Of a stretch of 64,000 bases of DNA, positions 23,475-35,560 are shown in pieces; position 1 is the first letter of the stretch, and the number at the start of each line of letters is the position of its first letter. Both the position numbers and the translations under genes were made by a program. The notes beneath the pieces are model-generated. The model saw nothing but the letters and a program-made list of their open reading frames with translations, was not told the origin of the DNA and did not search any database. Origin of the DNA: Sclerodactyla briareus (Eukaryota; Echinodermata; Holothuroidea; Dendrochirotida; Sclerodactylidae); NCBI GenBank assembly GCA_026419785.1, contig JAODTK010004320.1:165375-229374 (forward strand), given 5' to 3'.

Positions 23475-24305
23475 AAGGATCTTAAAAAGTCACTTCCTGC
23501 CTTCCCTGGAGCCAGTAGCCTCGTGAATCCTGTAAAAAGAAGAAGACGCAGCTTGTCATAAGGATATTACGAGGGCTGTTATGACCTGCTAACCATAAAG
23601 ACTCATAACCTTTGTTCTGCTAAAGTGACCGAGAACAAAGGAAATATTCTTCGGGTTCACGAGTAGGCAGTCAAAATCGATGCCAAATATAGCACTAAGC
23701 GTTTGTGATTGTGAGCAACCCGGTAATTTTCAGAAAACGATTGCCCGTTAGCCTTGTCTAGTCGTTTTCCACATCTGGCAATCCTGTAGGAGAACCCTTC
23801 TACCCACAAACCCGTGGTCTTGGTTTAGTAATGATAAGATTTGCAGTTATTCTTTATTCAAAGACAGAACGTAACTGAAGCTGTATGGGGGGGGGGAGGC
23901 ACAAGGGTATCTTCCTCAGAAATAAATGGAACCGTTAAAAGTAGTAGGCCTGCTAAAATTGCTTTAGATAGGCCAAATCTCTAGCGACATGCCGACATTA
24001 TGAAAACAACTAATGTTGGAGTTCTATCAGTAAGTTTCATAGACTTATCAGCATCGGTGATTAACAGAAGACATTGACAGATGTACAGCCAAGGTTTCAA
24101 TATCTCTCAGGTTGGCTAGAATTCGCTACGTGTCGGTCAGGATTATAAAGATCCCCAGAGGAGCGACCGTGATGTCTGTGATCGACACAATCAACAGGTC
24201 CAGACCAAATCCCTATGCAAACCGTAATAAATATACGGCGAAGCCCACTGTTGACACGACTGGTTAAAGACGTATCCCATATCAGGAATGTTGAACTAGT
24301 AGCCA
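23475..24305. other. Unassigned region
   Basis: Holds a G run at 23886-23896. No gene is recognised; the upstream part of the minus-strand LINE at 23090-23470 could extend here but I cannot read it. Confidence 0.4.
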
Positions 24306-24308
24306 CGT

Positions 24309-24521
24309 CAGAGACTTCTTGTCATCAGGGAGGGGGGGGGGGGATAGGTCGGAACCCAAGGGAAGGCGCCCTCATAAATGGCCTCCCCTCCTTATTGGCA
24401 AATAAAGTACAGTTTATGGGCCCCCTAGACAATTGCTTGCTGCAATACTTCCTGAATAATATAAAGAAAAAGTTCTGCTGAACTGCAACCCCCCCCCCCC
24501 CCAAGGGGCGTTACGCCACTG
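24309..24521 (-). mobile_element. hAT-like miniature element, copy 1
   Basis: The right end, read on the minus strand, is CAGTGGCGTAACGCCCCTTG followed by a G run. The other end is CAGAGACTTCTTGTCAT, then a G run. The interior (GGAACCCAAGGGAAG, GGCC, CCCTCCTTATTGGC, AGTACAGTTTATGGG) matches the elements at 35276, 45607 and 49957. Short size, shared ends and lack of coding potential point to a non-autonomous DNA transposon. I see no convincing target-site duplication for this copy. Confidence 0.7.
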
Positions 24522-26630
24522 TGTTGAACACACGTGTATTATGGGGGGAAAAAAGAATGCTTGCCGTTTCACTTTCTCCGTTTCATGTATGGAAATAACA
24601 AGCAAGCATTCATAACACGACCTTTGACCATGGAGTGTGCGTTCACATAGAATTCACACTACGTGCATTCACACAGGAAAATAATTGCTCCCTATCTGCT
24701 ACTCCATATATTATTTGGTTCGGAATTATTTAAGTCGAATCCCTTCTGCTCCCTTGAATCACATTCCCAACGTCACGTTCGTTCCCCTAAGTAATAGCTA
24801 AGTAGGCGGTGGGGATTGGGAAATGTAGCAATAGGTCGTCAACAACAACTATAGCATAGATGTTTGTCAAAACTTATTATAACATTGCCATCAATCAGAT
24901 GGTTTCGTTTTTCGTTTTGTGGGGAAGAAAAGGAAACGGAAGAAAAGAAAAGAAAAGAAAAGAAAGAAAGACATGGTTAAGAGAAGAAATGGTAGTCGTA
25001 CTTTTAGTTTTAGACTCAGAAAGAGAAAGGAAAGAAAATTGGGTAGACTTGGTGTGATGATCCGTTTCAACGAATTAATTAATGTTCAATGAATGCTCCC
25101 CCTCCACTTCCAATCTACAATGAAAAATCAAGCATGGTTGGTATCTTGGTCTAATAGATATGCACGTGGTGGCCATTCGAACCCATACGAATTCTCGTGT
25201 TCGCAAGAGAAGCTCTAAGATATCAAATTTTGACATTTGTCTTTTCTCTAGAAAACACTGGGGTTTTTGAGCCCCCCCCCCCCCCCCCGTAGAAAAAAAA
25301 TAACACAGTAAATTTCAGATCGATAAGACCAAAGGCATCACAAAAATGTACTTAAAACTTAGCTAGATCTATTGGCCTCAGGGGGACAATCAGATGACCT
25401 CTGACGTGACCCCAAAACAACACGAGGTCAATTACTTATCATGAAGAACATACATAGCTTGCGTGGATTCAATTCCATCACGACCTCGTGCAGTTATCGT
25501 GTTTACAACCATAATCAGGTGCGAACCAAGGAGACCGGGATTTCCAACTCATCCTAAATTCTAAGTAGTGTACATGCTGTATACATCATCACACATTAGA
25601 GGTGCGCCGTAAGTAAAACGAAAGGGAGAAAGAAGTTGATTAGAGGAGGGAAGCAAAGAAACAAATATCCCTATCAGCCTCTGGAACGGCGCACGATCAC
25701 TCAAAACAGGACTCGCCGTCGATACTCATAGGACAAGTCCAGCCGAAAATATTTAAAGTCATATGATGTGCATTGTTGAAAAATCATGCCAGTCAAAACT
25801 TGTTCATGTTCATAGCATGTTCGGTTATAAAGTACGAATTTTTAAAGGAAAGGATAATAAATAATCACTGCCAATTTGGCAATTTCGCAAATTGGCACAT
25901 TTGATGACGTCATAATCTGACCATTCTAGAGAAAATGTTAAGAAATATGTCTTTTCTTTTTCCCTTCAAATTGGTAGATATGACATACAAAAGTTGCCAG
26001 TTTGCCCAAAATCACCGTCAATTATCTATATTCGAGGAAGCCATATCCTTCCCAACCGATGCATGCTTAACGAACCTGGAACAGTGATATTTTAATGATT
26101 TTTTTCTCTTACACATTTAACACAAGAGAGTATTAATTTGAATGAATTTCCCTTTAAATAAGATAGGTACACATCTCGCACCACACGGGAAATAGTGGAA
26201 AGTTCCGTCCACGTGACGTCATGGCAGAAAATGTCTCATCGAGGAACCTACACTAATTCACCTCACGTAATCATGTGACGATACACCGTTAGATCTCGAA
26301 GTTTCACATTTCATTGGACGATTCCCCCTGGCAGTTTTCTAACCTCGGCGTCGCCTTTTCGCTCATTGCTACAATCAGTCTCCTTTAAGATTGAAATGTT
26401 TACATTTTCTTCCTATATATTCCAAGCTTTACTTATCATGGAAATTTAAAACAAACTGTGTTTGTTAGCGTACAGACTCGCCACAAAACTTGTTTTCACA
26501 TCCTTGTATAATCGTGGGAGAAGGACCCCCCCCCCCCACCCCTCTTGATCGATCCTGAAAAGTGACACAACACGCCTTTCACTACGTTCCGTTGAAATTG
26601 ACGACGATAAGGAAGGAAATAATGGGGGAC
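24522..26630. other. Unassigned region with simple repeats
   Basis: Contains an (AAAAG)n purine run at about 24927-24970, C runs near 25271 and 26527, one TGACGTCA palindrome near 25903 and the E-box/CRE composite at 26209. No gene is recognised. Confidence 0.45.
26209..26221 (+). promoter_or_regulatory. Composite E-box plus CRE-like site
   Basis: CCACGTGACGTCA, the same 13-base composite found on the minus strand at 20616-20628. A further TGACGTCA lies about 300 bases upstream near 25903. No transcription start is evident nearby. Confidence 0.35.
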
Positions 26631-26639
26631 ATCTAGTTG

Positions 26640-27510
26640 CTCGTGCATTCCTGTGAGGAGGTCCGGTCAATACATTTTCTAATACCATGTGCCTATTGTT
26701 TCTTGAACCAATTTCCATTTTATTGAAGCTCTGACGCCAAGGCATTCTATATAGATAGGCCAGGTCAAGCATATTCAATGAAAGGTTATCATAAACATTA
26801 TTGCTACGTAAACTTTGGCACGAAATACAATTCAGGGCCATAAACGAAAGGAGGGTAGGTTAGCCAAGTATTGGGCCTCCAGCCAGGGGTATAGGAACCG
26901 AAGGGGCTCCATTTCGGGGTTCAGAAGATTAAACCGAATGCCACAAGCCGTTCCCCGTGCATTCTAGGAGACCAGATCAACGTATTGCAATACCAGGCGC
27001 CGTGTTTTCTTCACCGGGATTCTAAAATCTTTATTAAAAATTAGTCGAACTTTTTACGAACAGGCAAATCAGGGCCATGCAAGGAGGGCGTATAGTTAGC
27101 GAGGTATTGTGAATTCTGAAGGGGACTAAATTATGAAGCGGGCTGCAGAAAGGTTGTCTGTTTGAGCCTAGGACCAAGCTCTCTGGAAGCAGGATATTTG
27201 TGCATTCTATAAGATGGCCCAACCAGACATCCCTTTCCCAGATAACCAATTCCCGTTTCTCCTTAGACAAATTCTCACATGCATTGAACTAATAGCTAGT
27301 AACTCCAGTACGGCACGACGCCAAATACTATTGAACTTAGTATACAAAACTTTCGGAGCCACTTATGAGGGTGTTGGTTAACGACGTATTGGTCCTTTCC
27401 CGCACAGTGGGGTCCAGGTGGTTAGTATGCCCCTGGAAGTCAAATTATTTGGTACATGGGCCGAAATGCATAGTTTCAATGCCATTTGCCCCTTGCGGTG
27501 TTTTTTGTAG
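26640..27510 (+). repeat. Degenerate tandem repeat of about 240 bp
   Basis: CAGGGCCATAAACGAAAGGAGGG at 26834 and CAGGGCCATGCAAGGAGGGCG at 27070 open two units, each followed by TAG(C)xxAGxTATTG. GTGCATTCTAGGAGACCAGATC at 26958 and GTGCATTCTATAAGATGGCC at 27202 are the matching later parts. A related GTGCATTCCTGTGAGGAGGTCC sits at 26646, and AAGGCATTCTATATAGATAGGCC at 26740. Similarity is moderate only. Confidence 0.5.
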
Positions 27511-30500
27511 CAGATACCTACAGTGACAAGACATGTGGGCTAATAGACTGCGTTCTCGCACACTGAACGTATGTCTTCATCAACCAGCAAGCGAATCCAA
27601 GACTTACTGGAAGGAGGATGTTCTTTGACCTCACTCACGGTGCCTTCAGTTTGGCGAGTGTTATGCTCAATGTTTAATTGCGGGGCCTGGTCAGTGGTAC
27701 TGTACTGCGAGTCTCCTCTCTGTCGAGTCCATAGACGAATATCCTCCCTTCATGCGAAGTAGGCTTTATGCATTCTATATATACACATAGTTTAGGAAAT
27801 CTAACCGTCAAAACACGACCTATAAACCACGACACCATGGTCTTACATGCGTGTACAGGATGGGGTTCGCTGAGTTTGAAATGTATATCAAGACTATCCC
27901 CCGAATTGACGCGAAGCCAACGCATTTGCGGACGTAACAAGCAATGCTATAACCATTCAAATGGAACATCAAGTAGCGAAGCACGCTCCAGTCTTACAGT
28001 GTATCATTTTTCTCCTAACAATGTACACCTGGGTATGCACACCTATTAACTAACCCGATCTTTGTTATTGTGATAAGGCTGGCAGCAAAATTTGTGCGCC
28101 CCAAGCGCACACACACACCTTTTTGATGATGCTCGGGCATTTCGACTAAAATTTAGGGCAATTTGATTAGGAGAAATATCTGAGGCATTCAGTGCCTTTG
28201 ATTTTGCATTCTCTCCAATTATTCTCGAATTTTGGGGAGATTTTGACAACATTTAAATATACTTCGTGTATGCCCCCCCCTCCCGCCACATAGAATGTTA
28301 GGGCTAAACCCACTCCCCTCAGGATGTCGTCTATGATTTTCCTGACGGCATGCCTCCCAATGTACTCTCATAATATCCGTTCAGTTCGTTCCTATCTGTA
28401 ACCACCTAATATTTGAAATAGAGAACATTTCTCAATTATAATCGTTCGTGAGTCGACCCGCATGCAAATGACCTTTGCCTCAAATTCCCGAATACTAAAA
28501 GAACAGCTCTTATTTTTGTAATAGTACTGTTGATAAGCCAGCTCACTGTTAGAAATCGCGCATGTGCCGCCCAGAGCGTAGTTCCATGCATGCATGGTCC
28601 ACTGGAGGTCGATTTATTCTGTTTTCGGACAAACTTTCCTCCCACGCAACTATGAGAATGGGTTAGCAAATATTTATTGTTCTGTTCTCCCCGCGGAAAT
28701 AAATTTAAGTTGCAGAAACCTTATCGTTCATATTTCTCACCCGTGACCACAATCGGCATGTATATAATGATAACGGCTGAAAATGTTTAACTGGGTTCGG
28801 AGAACGAAGGCCAGTCCACGTCATGATTCATGTCACCGAACAGAATAAAAGACCAAGCCGGGGTGCAACTACGGCTCGGGAAAAATATACCGTCGTTCAA
28901 GCTGAATTTACCCGGAAATTTGTTGCTCAACTGGAATCTTGAGACTTGCAGGGGCATGATGGTGAAGTTTCTTATTCAATCGGTTTTAATAGCGGAGTTG
29001 ACATGTCTAGATGCTCATAATGACGCCGGATATACAGCGATGAGCTTTGGAATTCCACTGAATTAAGATGTGTGAACAATATACTCACTGCATCAAATTT
29101 AGAGAAATTGAAACCAAATGATTATTTCACCCCTTCATTTTTTTTCCGTCCAACAACTTATATATAAGATTGAAATATGTGATTCCGATATACCGAGTGT
29201 GCTGCACCTTACGATATTTTGTCGTGACGCCATGCAACTCCAGCGTCGCTTGTTTGCTTGGACGCTAGCAGAACGACAGTCATCTTTAAGTATATTTTAC
29301 CAATCTTTCCTGGCAACCTAGCAAGAAAACCTCCATTCACAATGAAGGGAATGTAATGAAGCATACCAAGCATTGACCAACTGGAGATTTTTTTATGCGT
29401 TTGTGCGCGTTTCAGCTATACTTGGTATGAGAAAGCCATTCATAATCCTGCGTCTATTATACAGTACCACCCGTTCACCCCTCTACCTGCAGATCGACAA
29501 TGCGTTTGCATGAGCATGTATGAAACTAATTCATTTTAGAAACGTACTCGCCCTAACATCTCTTTATAACCCTATCACAAAGTCTGACCTTACAGCCTCT
29601 CCGAGTATTATTCCTACAACCTTCGTGACCACATGTGACTGGCAAATACACTCTCGTTTTCTGAGATAATGTATTTCTGTCCGTGACCTTGAAAAAGATC
29701 CCACTTTCCAGCAATCAAAAGAACATTTTTCAGCATAAGATTCGTCTGATCTAGCGATATCACGTCTATACATACGATTTCCTCTGATCGCAGTGCGTGT
29801 CCACGAAGCTACCCGACTATACAGGAGAATCCCCTTATTTATTTCGTACCCCGCGATGTACTATTCAACATACTTGCACATGATAACAGAGCTTTCATAA
29901 AGGCCTATTTCGAAAATCACGTTCAACTCTCGATCGTTCCCGCTGTTTTCCCATGTGTCTAAAAAGGTGGCTTGAACGCGCTCTGTATTGATTAACCACC
30001 GATCTGTCTTCCGCATAGACAAGTCAGTTTCATCGACGTGACATTACGCTGCACATAATGACTGTATTTGAGTGAGTCTCACGCACAATAGATAGCTAGT
30101 CAGTTAGTCAGAGGCAGTCCTGTTATTCAACTAACATGTGCAGGCGGGTAGACCAGTAGACCACCGACGTGTATATCCGCAGAAAACGCCTTTTGTGGAC
30201 CACGTTTAGAGGGGGCACATTATATTATATGGGCAGATTCATAAACCTCTGGGTACCAAAAGTGTGAACATGAGTCAAAATTTTCAAACTCCCTATTCTT
30301 GATTGCAAATTTTTTACTGTTCGATAGGGGACTTTTATATTTATTAAACTACATACAATGCTGTTGCATTCATGCATTGCCATGGGCATAAGGGGGTACC
30401 CCCTTACACAGAACTGACCAACATAGAACTGGGACAACCAAAGCATTCTTTCAACTCTGAAGCAGAAAAATGAAAACCTAAACTCACAATGTTAAAAAAT

Positions 30501-30790
30501 ATCATTTCATGTGCACTTGTCACCCTCCATGGTGTAACTATACCCAAATTTCAGAAAAACATATCGCAGTGACTTTTAAAACAGCAAGTTTTGTGTATCA
30601 GCCATTTCTATTGGGAAAAAATAACACAAATGTGTGCATATTTTTGTCCATATTGACAGTTTTCAATGTTTTAATGTCACATATTCTTCCAAATTTCCAT
30701 GCATTGACCTTAGAAACACTGTGGCTTGTCCTTCATTGGACTTTTTCATCATCATCTTCTTACAAGAGTGATTTTATTTTCAACTTTTAT
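27511..30790. other. Unassigned region
   Basis: Ordinary mixed, moderately AT-rich sequence with a C run near 28273 and a perfect GGGGGTACCCCC palindrome at about 30393. Open frames up to about 140 codons (30509-30940) show no recognised motif. Confidence 0.45.
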
Positions 30791-30804
30791 CTTTGCGTGT
30801 TTCT

Positions 30805-31620
30805 GGGGGGGACACCCAAATTTGGTGCCCCCGTAACACGCTACACACTTACTGAATTCCATGTGCACTTTGACTTTAATATTAATACTAAACAAAAAGA
30901 CTGTTCCATCATCCAGATAGTAATTATAAATTCCGTATGAATGGATTTATTGTTATTTTGAAATCTCTTTGTTACATTATGAATGACCACAGAACTGGTC
31001 ATCCGGGGGGACACCAAGGGGGGGGGGACACCAAAAGTTGAAATTCAATCAAATAATCACCACCTGCTTTGTTTTCAAGAAGGAGATCTTATAATGTATC
31101 TGAAAGATCATCATCCCACCCATTATTTTTACTGAATTAAACCATAAATATTTCTGCTGCTTTTGTGTAATAATGATGCACCAATTTTACCAACATAACT
31201 CTATAGGGGGGACACGAAAATTCTGCTAATTCCAATTAATGATTTTAAATATTGTTCATTACTTATGTGTCTAAGTTTTGGTATTTTTCAAGACGTTTCA
31301 ATGTGGTCATACCAAACATGAACTATTATCAATGAAAAACACACACATTTGAGAAATTTTAAATAACAAATGGAAACCCAACATAACAGGGGGGACACGA
31401 AGGAGTTATTTGGTAATTGATTTTGTTGTGCTTGTATGGCAACGTGGCGAAGGGTTTATTACTGAGACTTTAACCATGGTTGACATTCTTAACTTTTTAT
31501 ACTAACTGTGATATAACGACCTGAAATAAGGTACATGCCACATATCTTGTTTTACGAAATCTTTCACATGTGTTTAATGTCCCCAGTCGGTAACCCCAAG
31601 ATCTGGGTGACACGAAGGCA
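30805..31620 (+). repeat. Periodic GGGGGGACAC motif array
   Basis: GGGGGGACAC(C/G) or a close variant occurs at about 30805, 31005 (with a second one at 31020), 31202, 31389 and, as GGGTGACACGAAGG, 31605. Intervals are about 200, 197, 187 and 216 bases. Sequence between the motifs is AT-rich and I see no further alignment between intervals. The three downstream copies extend to GACACGAA. It may be an old tandem repeat with one conserved core, or a spaced functional motif. Confidence 0.6.
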
Positions 31621-32179
31621 ATCTTTGTCCGTAACGTGGAAATGATATTTTATCAAATTCTTTTTCTACACACCTAGTTCAGTCTGACTAGTAGTGCACT
31701 TTAACACCCTCATTTGATGGGACTTGCTCCTTCTGTTTTTTTCAAAGTGGTATTTTTATTGGAGGATAAGGGAAATCCCCATTGGGTACCCGGTTTCATG
31801 AAAAGACCCATATCCATTTGCCCTTCAATTACGTTGAAATGCCCTACCCGTTGTTCGGTCCCAACGTAGTCCACATTCCCCACGTTTTGTTTAAATATGA
31901 CGAAGTTGTAAAAATTCGAAAAAACACAAATTTGACCTTATCATAATAATGAATAATTCAATGATTTTCGATTTTCATAGCGCCGTACATGTGGGAACCA
32001 CATCTCAAAGCGCTTTCAACAATCCTTACCCTGCTCTTGGTAACTTTTCACGACCCACAACTCATATAGTGCACAACCCTTGCTGTTCGCCCTGGCACAC
32101 TGAACATTTATGGCACATCATCGTGTCCCCTGGGGGACCTTCCCATAGGTGCAGCGACATACAGCGCAACTTTTAATAA

Positions 32180-32285
32180 GTTGACCTATACCGGGGTACC
32201 CCTTTACACCACCCTGGGTAGAGTGAAGAAATCGAGATAAAATCCCTTGCTCAAGGGCACAACGCGGACTCTAAACGTCAATTTT
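32180..32285 (-). repeat. Dispersed repeat with TTGAGCAAGGG core
   Basis: On the minus strand it reads GTGCCCTTGAGCAAGGG, then CTTCACTCTACCCAGGGTG and GGGGTACCCCGG. From general knowledge of animal repeats, a GAGCAAGG...CACCCAGGTGTAAATGGGTACC segment is common in SINE/LINE-related interspersed repeats of marine animals. Coverage is only about 100 bases, so the family is not assignable. Confidence 0.45.
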
Positions 32286-32680
32286 TATTCGGACCCAACT
32301 TTTGGTGCCCACCCCCAAGTTTCGTGTGAATCGGGCGAACTCGTATTCCCCCCCCCCCAAAAAAGTTGCACCCTCCCAGTGTACCTTGACATCAACGTCG
32401 TGTGTTTTAGTGACAACTTTGTCCTTAGCCCACCCAATTTTGTGTGAAATTGAATCGGACTAACTTGATCCTCGCCACAAAAAAACTGACCTCGGTAGAA
32501 CTTGAAACGCACAACGTCAATTTTTTTCGGGACCAACGTTTTCGTGTGAATCGGATGAATCAACTGAGTATTTTTGTGTACAACCCGCAAAATAGAGGGC
32601 GCATACATGCAGTAATGCTACTTTCGAATCACATCCGAGATTTGACTAGGGCGGACATTTGGTTCCAAGTTTCAGATCAG
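32265..32680 (+). repeat. About 110-bp tandem repeat, four units
   Basis: The core (CCAA..TTTCGTGTGAATCGG(A/G)) occurs at about 32319, 32436, 32539 and, as CCAAGTTTCAGATCAGTCGG, 32654. GACGTCAATTTTT-type sequence precedes the first and third. It continues into a GGCGGAGACGGCGGCGG stretch at about 32710. Confidence 0.65.
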
Positions 32681-33284
32681 TCGGATAAAGCGTCAAAGTT
32701 CTTGCGTGCGTCGGCGGAGACGGCGGCGGCTACACACCCGGACACTTCCAGTGTCGCTGGGTCACATCATTAGTCGCGCTGAACTGCGGAGATTTCGAAT
32801 ACCCCTCCCCCCCCCCCCGTCGATGTTTGTTGACAGCCCCGTATCTCAGGGCATCGGCTGCCTACGGAGTGCATACATGTGGAGGGCTAGCTTCATTTCT
32901 AATTAAGATTCAAGCGTCCGAATGATGCCTGGCGAGATTATTATTTCCGATTAACTAATAATACTATGCCAAATGATGACTAACCTTATCTGTGCTCCTA
33001 CTTAGCACCTGGTGGATATAGTTCGTAAACTCGCAGAAACATTGATGTAATTGACAAATACTTTTTAAGGTATACTTGCGGCAGCGATCGAAACACTATT
33101 CAAGGCCCCACAAAATGCACTTTATGTCAGCTGCGAATACTTCTCAACCATACAGGCCCAAGGAAAAAAAAAGGCAACTGATCTGGTGGTTGTCAATCAA
33201 TGTGGGGGCGGGTAATCACACACAGACAGTACCTTGCACATATTTGCCTTACCCATCGTGTGTCCCTGATCCAGTTCTTTGAGC

Positions 33285-33421
33285 TGCAGTATGAGCGCCT
33301 AGTGAGAAGGCAACATGTACCCTTTTTAAAGTCTTTGGTATGACTCGACTGGGAGTCAAACACGGTCTCCCGGGCGGAAGGCCGACGGCCACCAATTGTG
33401 TCAACTTTTCGGTTATGCCAG
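33285..33421 (-). mobile_element. tRNA-derived SINE
   Basis: On the minus strand an RNA polymerase III type-2 promoter is visible: an A-box-like TGACACAATTGG (33403-33392) and a B-box-like TGTTTGACTCC starting near 33362, about 41 bases apart, close to the spacing in a tRNA gene. The anticodon-arm region (CGGCCTTCCGCCCGGGAGACC) is tRNA-like. After the tRNA part comes GAGTCATACCAAAGACTTTAAAA and TTGCCTTCTCACTAGGCGCTCA, a body I associate with SINEs of marine invertebrates. The acceptor stem does not pair well, so this is a SINE or pseudogene rather than a working tRNA gene. The tail is uncertain and may extend to about 33225. Confidence 0.65.
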
Positions 33422-33429
33422 GGTATATG

Positions 33430-34250
33430 TGAATCAGTTTTTAAAAATTCCACATGCCCTGTTTGCTTAACAATATCCCGGGTTGAAATGGGGTTCCAGG
33501 CTGCCGCGCATATATATTGAGCCGAGCTCATCCAGTCCTCGCTGGGGAGTTAGCCAGGCTGTTGGCACTTACAGCCATTTGACCTTTTTTGCCCTCCAGA
33601 ATTTCATCTCATAAAACCACTGCGCGAAACACAACGATGCAGATATGATACGGGATGGTCAAACCCATCAAATCGCGAAGCACTCCCTTAGGCACAACCT
33701 TTTCGTTTCTGCGCTGTCGTAGTAGGCCTATACTGGACTAATGCCTATAGTACACCAATGTTACAACATAAGAGGTGTACGATAAAAGAATCATCAAGAC
33801 ACGCGGGTCTTTGGAGCTATGACAGGGAGAGAAGGGTTCATTCTCAATTCAGCAACTTGCAAATAACGTAAAATTATTATAGCATCATGTTTGGTGACTT
33901 GTCATGTCACGTCATGTTTGGTGACATGTCAGACGTCACTTTGTTCGCCCTTTCGACTGGTAGTATAGAACACGGCAATTATTCTATATTCCACTCTAAA
34001 TAATCGGTGCATTTGTCCTGGTATGAAATGGAAATAAATAGCCCACCTTTAAGTAACATCACCAAATGACCCAGATACCGAGAATCTCACGGTGAACACG
34101 CATAATATCATACCCCACCTTCAACATTTTCGTAACGCTTTAGTTTTCAGGCCGCTAGTGTGTGTCTGGACCAATTTTAACGGCTCAATGGGCATATGAA
34201 TGGCCTGATGTCCTGCAAAAAAACCATAACACCTCCTGGTCATGGGCGTT
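33430..34250. other. Unassigned region
   Basis: No gene recognised. A short direct repeat of TTTGGTGACxTGTCA occurs twice at about 33889-33930. Confidence 0.4.
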
Positions 34251-34252
34251 TG

Positions 34253-34280
34253 CAGTGGCGTTGTCCAGACGAGGGGGAGG
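34253..34280 (+). mobile_element. Isolated CAGTGGCG-type element end
   Basis: CAGTGGCGTTGTCCAGACG followed by AGGGGGAGG resembles the left ends at 19002 and 35276. No matching right end was found nearby, so it is probably a truncated copy. Confidence 0.35.
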
Positions 34281-35275
34281 TGTGGTCCAGACACTTACAA
34301 CAAAACCCTCGTATGAATGTGAAGTAGACAAAATGGCGGATTTATATTTATTCTTCTGCAAAGTGACTAGGAGCTCGTGGACCGCCGCATTATTCGAAAT
34401 ATTTTCTTAATTGAAAGGCACATTATTAAATCAATGAGGGGTCAAGGTTGACGATTGGTGAGGACGATACCCTGGAGAAATACAACGCACATTCTCTGTA
34501 ACCAATCGGTAGCTAGGCTCGTGTATGAAGAGGAAAAAGCAAGCTTTTGATACAGATTTTAGGTTAGTAGAATTGCTTATACAAGGAGGAGAGCAGATGG
34601 TTCTGGTACCCCATGTCGTTCAAAGGGAGAGAGGTCAAAGTTTAACAAGCTTGGTAGCATGTTACCGAAATCGCAACAGGTATTAAGTCAGAATAATACG
34701 TGGGTGGGACATATGAAGAGAATAAAGCCGATCGGCTGACTGACTGAAGGTCATTCTGGGCAAAGAGGTCAGGGTATAAAGAAAAACGGTATGCAAAGAA
34801 CATGGAATATTTAATCAAGTCAAAAATCGAGACTGACAAATTGCAATACATAAAAGGACGAAGATCATCATCTGGCATATTTGAAGATCATTCGGGGGTC
34901 ATGAAGAAGAATGCGGTCAAAGGCTCAAATATGGCAAGGATCACTACGCAAAGATGCGTTCTTAGTAATGATTCTCGATCATTTTTTTCTTCTTTTTTTC
35001 GAAATGGTTTTGCAATGTATAAAATACCACAAAGGGCACGATTGAAGATCAGATGGTTCTGTAAGTAAGGGAACGCAGTGCCAATTGAACATGTTAAACG
35101 TTCCCATCAAAGCACTGTAGGACGATGGTAAAATGCCCTTAGTCCGAGGCAATCGCAAATTAGCTATACCAGAGGTATACACCTGGTCAGACGCACCTCT
35201 GAGGCCCACCATGGCGACAAAATACTTCATCCTCCACCCCCCCCCCATAATATCACAGACACGGAGGTCAAAGTC
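34281..35275. other. Unassigned region
   Basis: No gene recognised. A C run lies near 35237. Confidence 0.4.
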
Positions 35276-35560
35276 CAGTGGCGTACCCACGGGGGGGGGG
35301 TTATGGGTCAGAACCCCCCCCCCCCATGAAACCCAAGTGACAATAATTTTCACCACAAAAACTTATTTTTTTCAGTTTCAGTAGAGGTTTTGCAGCTGTT
35401 ATTTAGCAAATAAATTTCAGCAGCATTGTTCCTAGGGGCCCATAACTTGTACTCATTTGGCTAATAGGGAGGGTGAGGCTTTATGGGTCGTCACTTTCCT
35501 TGGGTTCCGAACTCATCCCCCCCCCCACGCCTCTCAAGAAAGAACTCTCGGTACGCGCTG
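35276..35560 (+). mobile_element. hAT-like miniature element, copy 2
   Basis: The left end is CAGTGGCGTACCCACG plus a G run. The right end is CTCTCGGTACGCGCTG, whose reverse complement CAGCGCGTACCGAG is an imperfect inverted copy. Flanks GTCAAAGT (left) and GTCAAACT (right) look like an 8-bp target-site duplication with one mismatch, as hAT elements make. The interior matches copies at 24309, 45607 and 49957 and has no coding potential. Confidence 0.8.

Noticed and set aside
25130..25220. Possible tRNA gene (TTCGAACCC near 25180)
   Set aside because: No A-box at the right distance and no acceptor-stem pairing can be seen.
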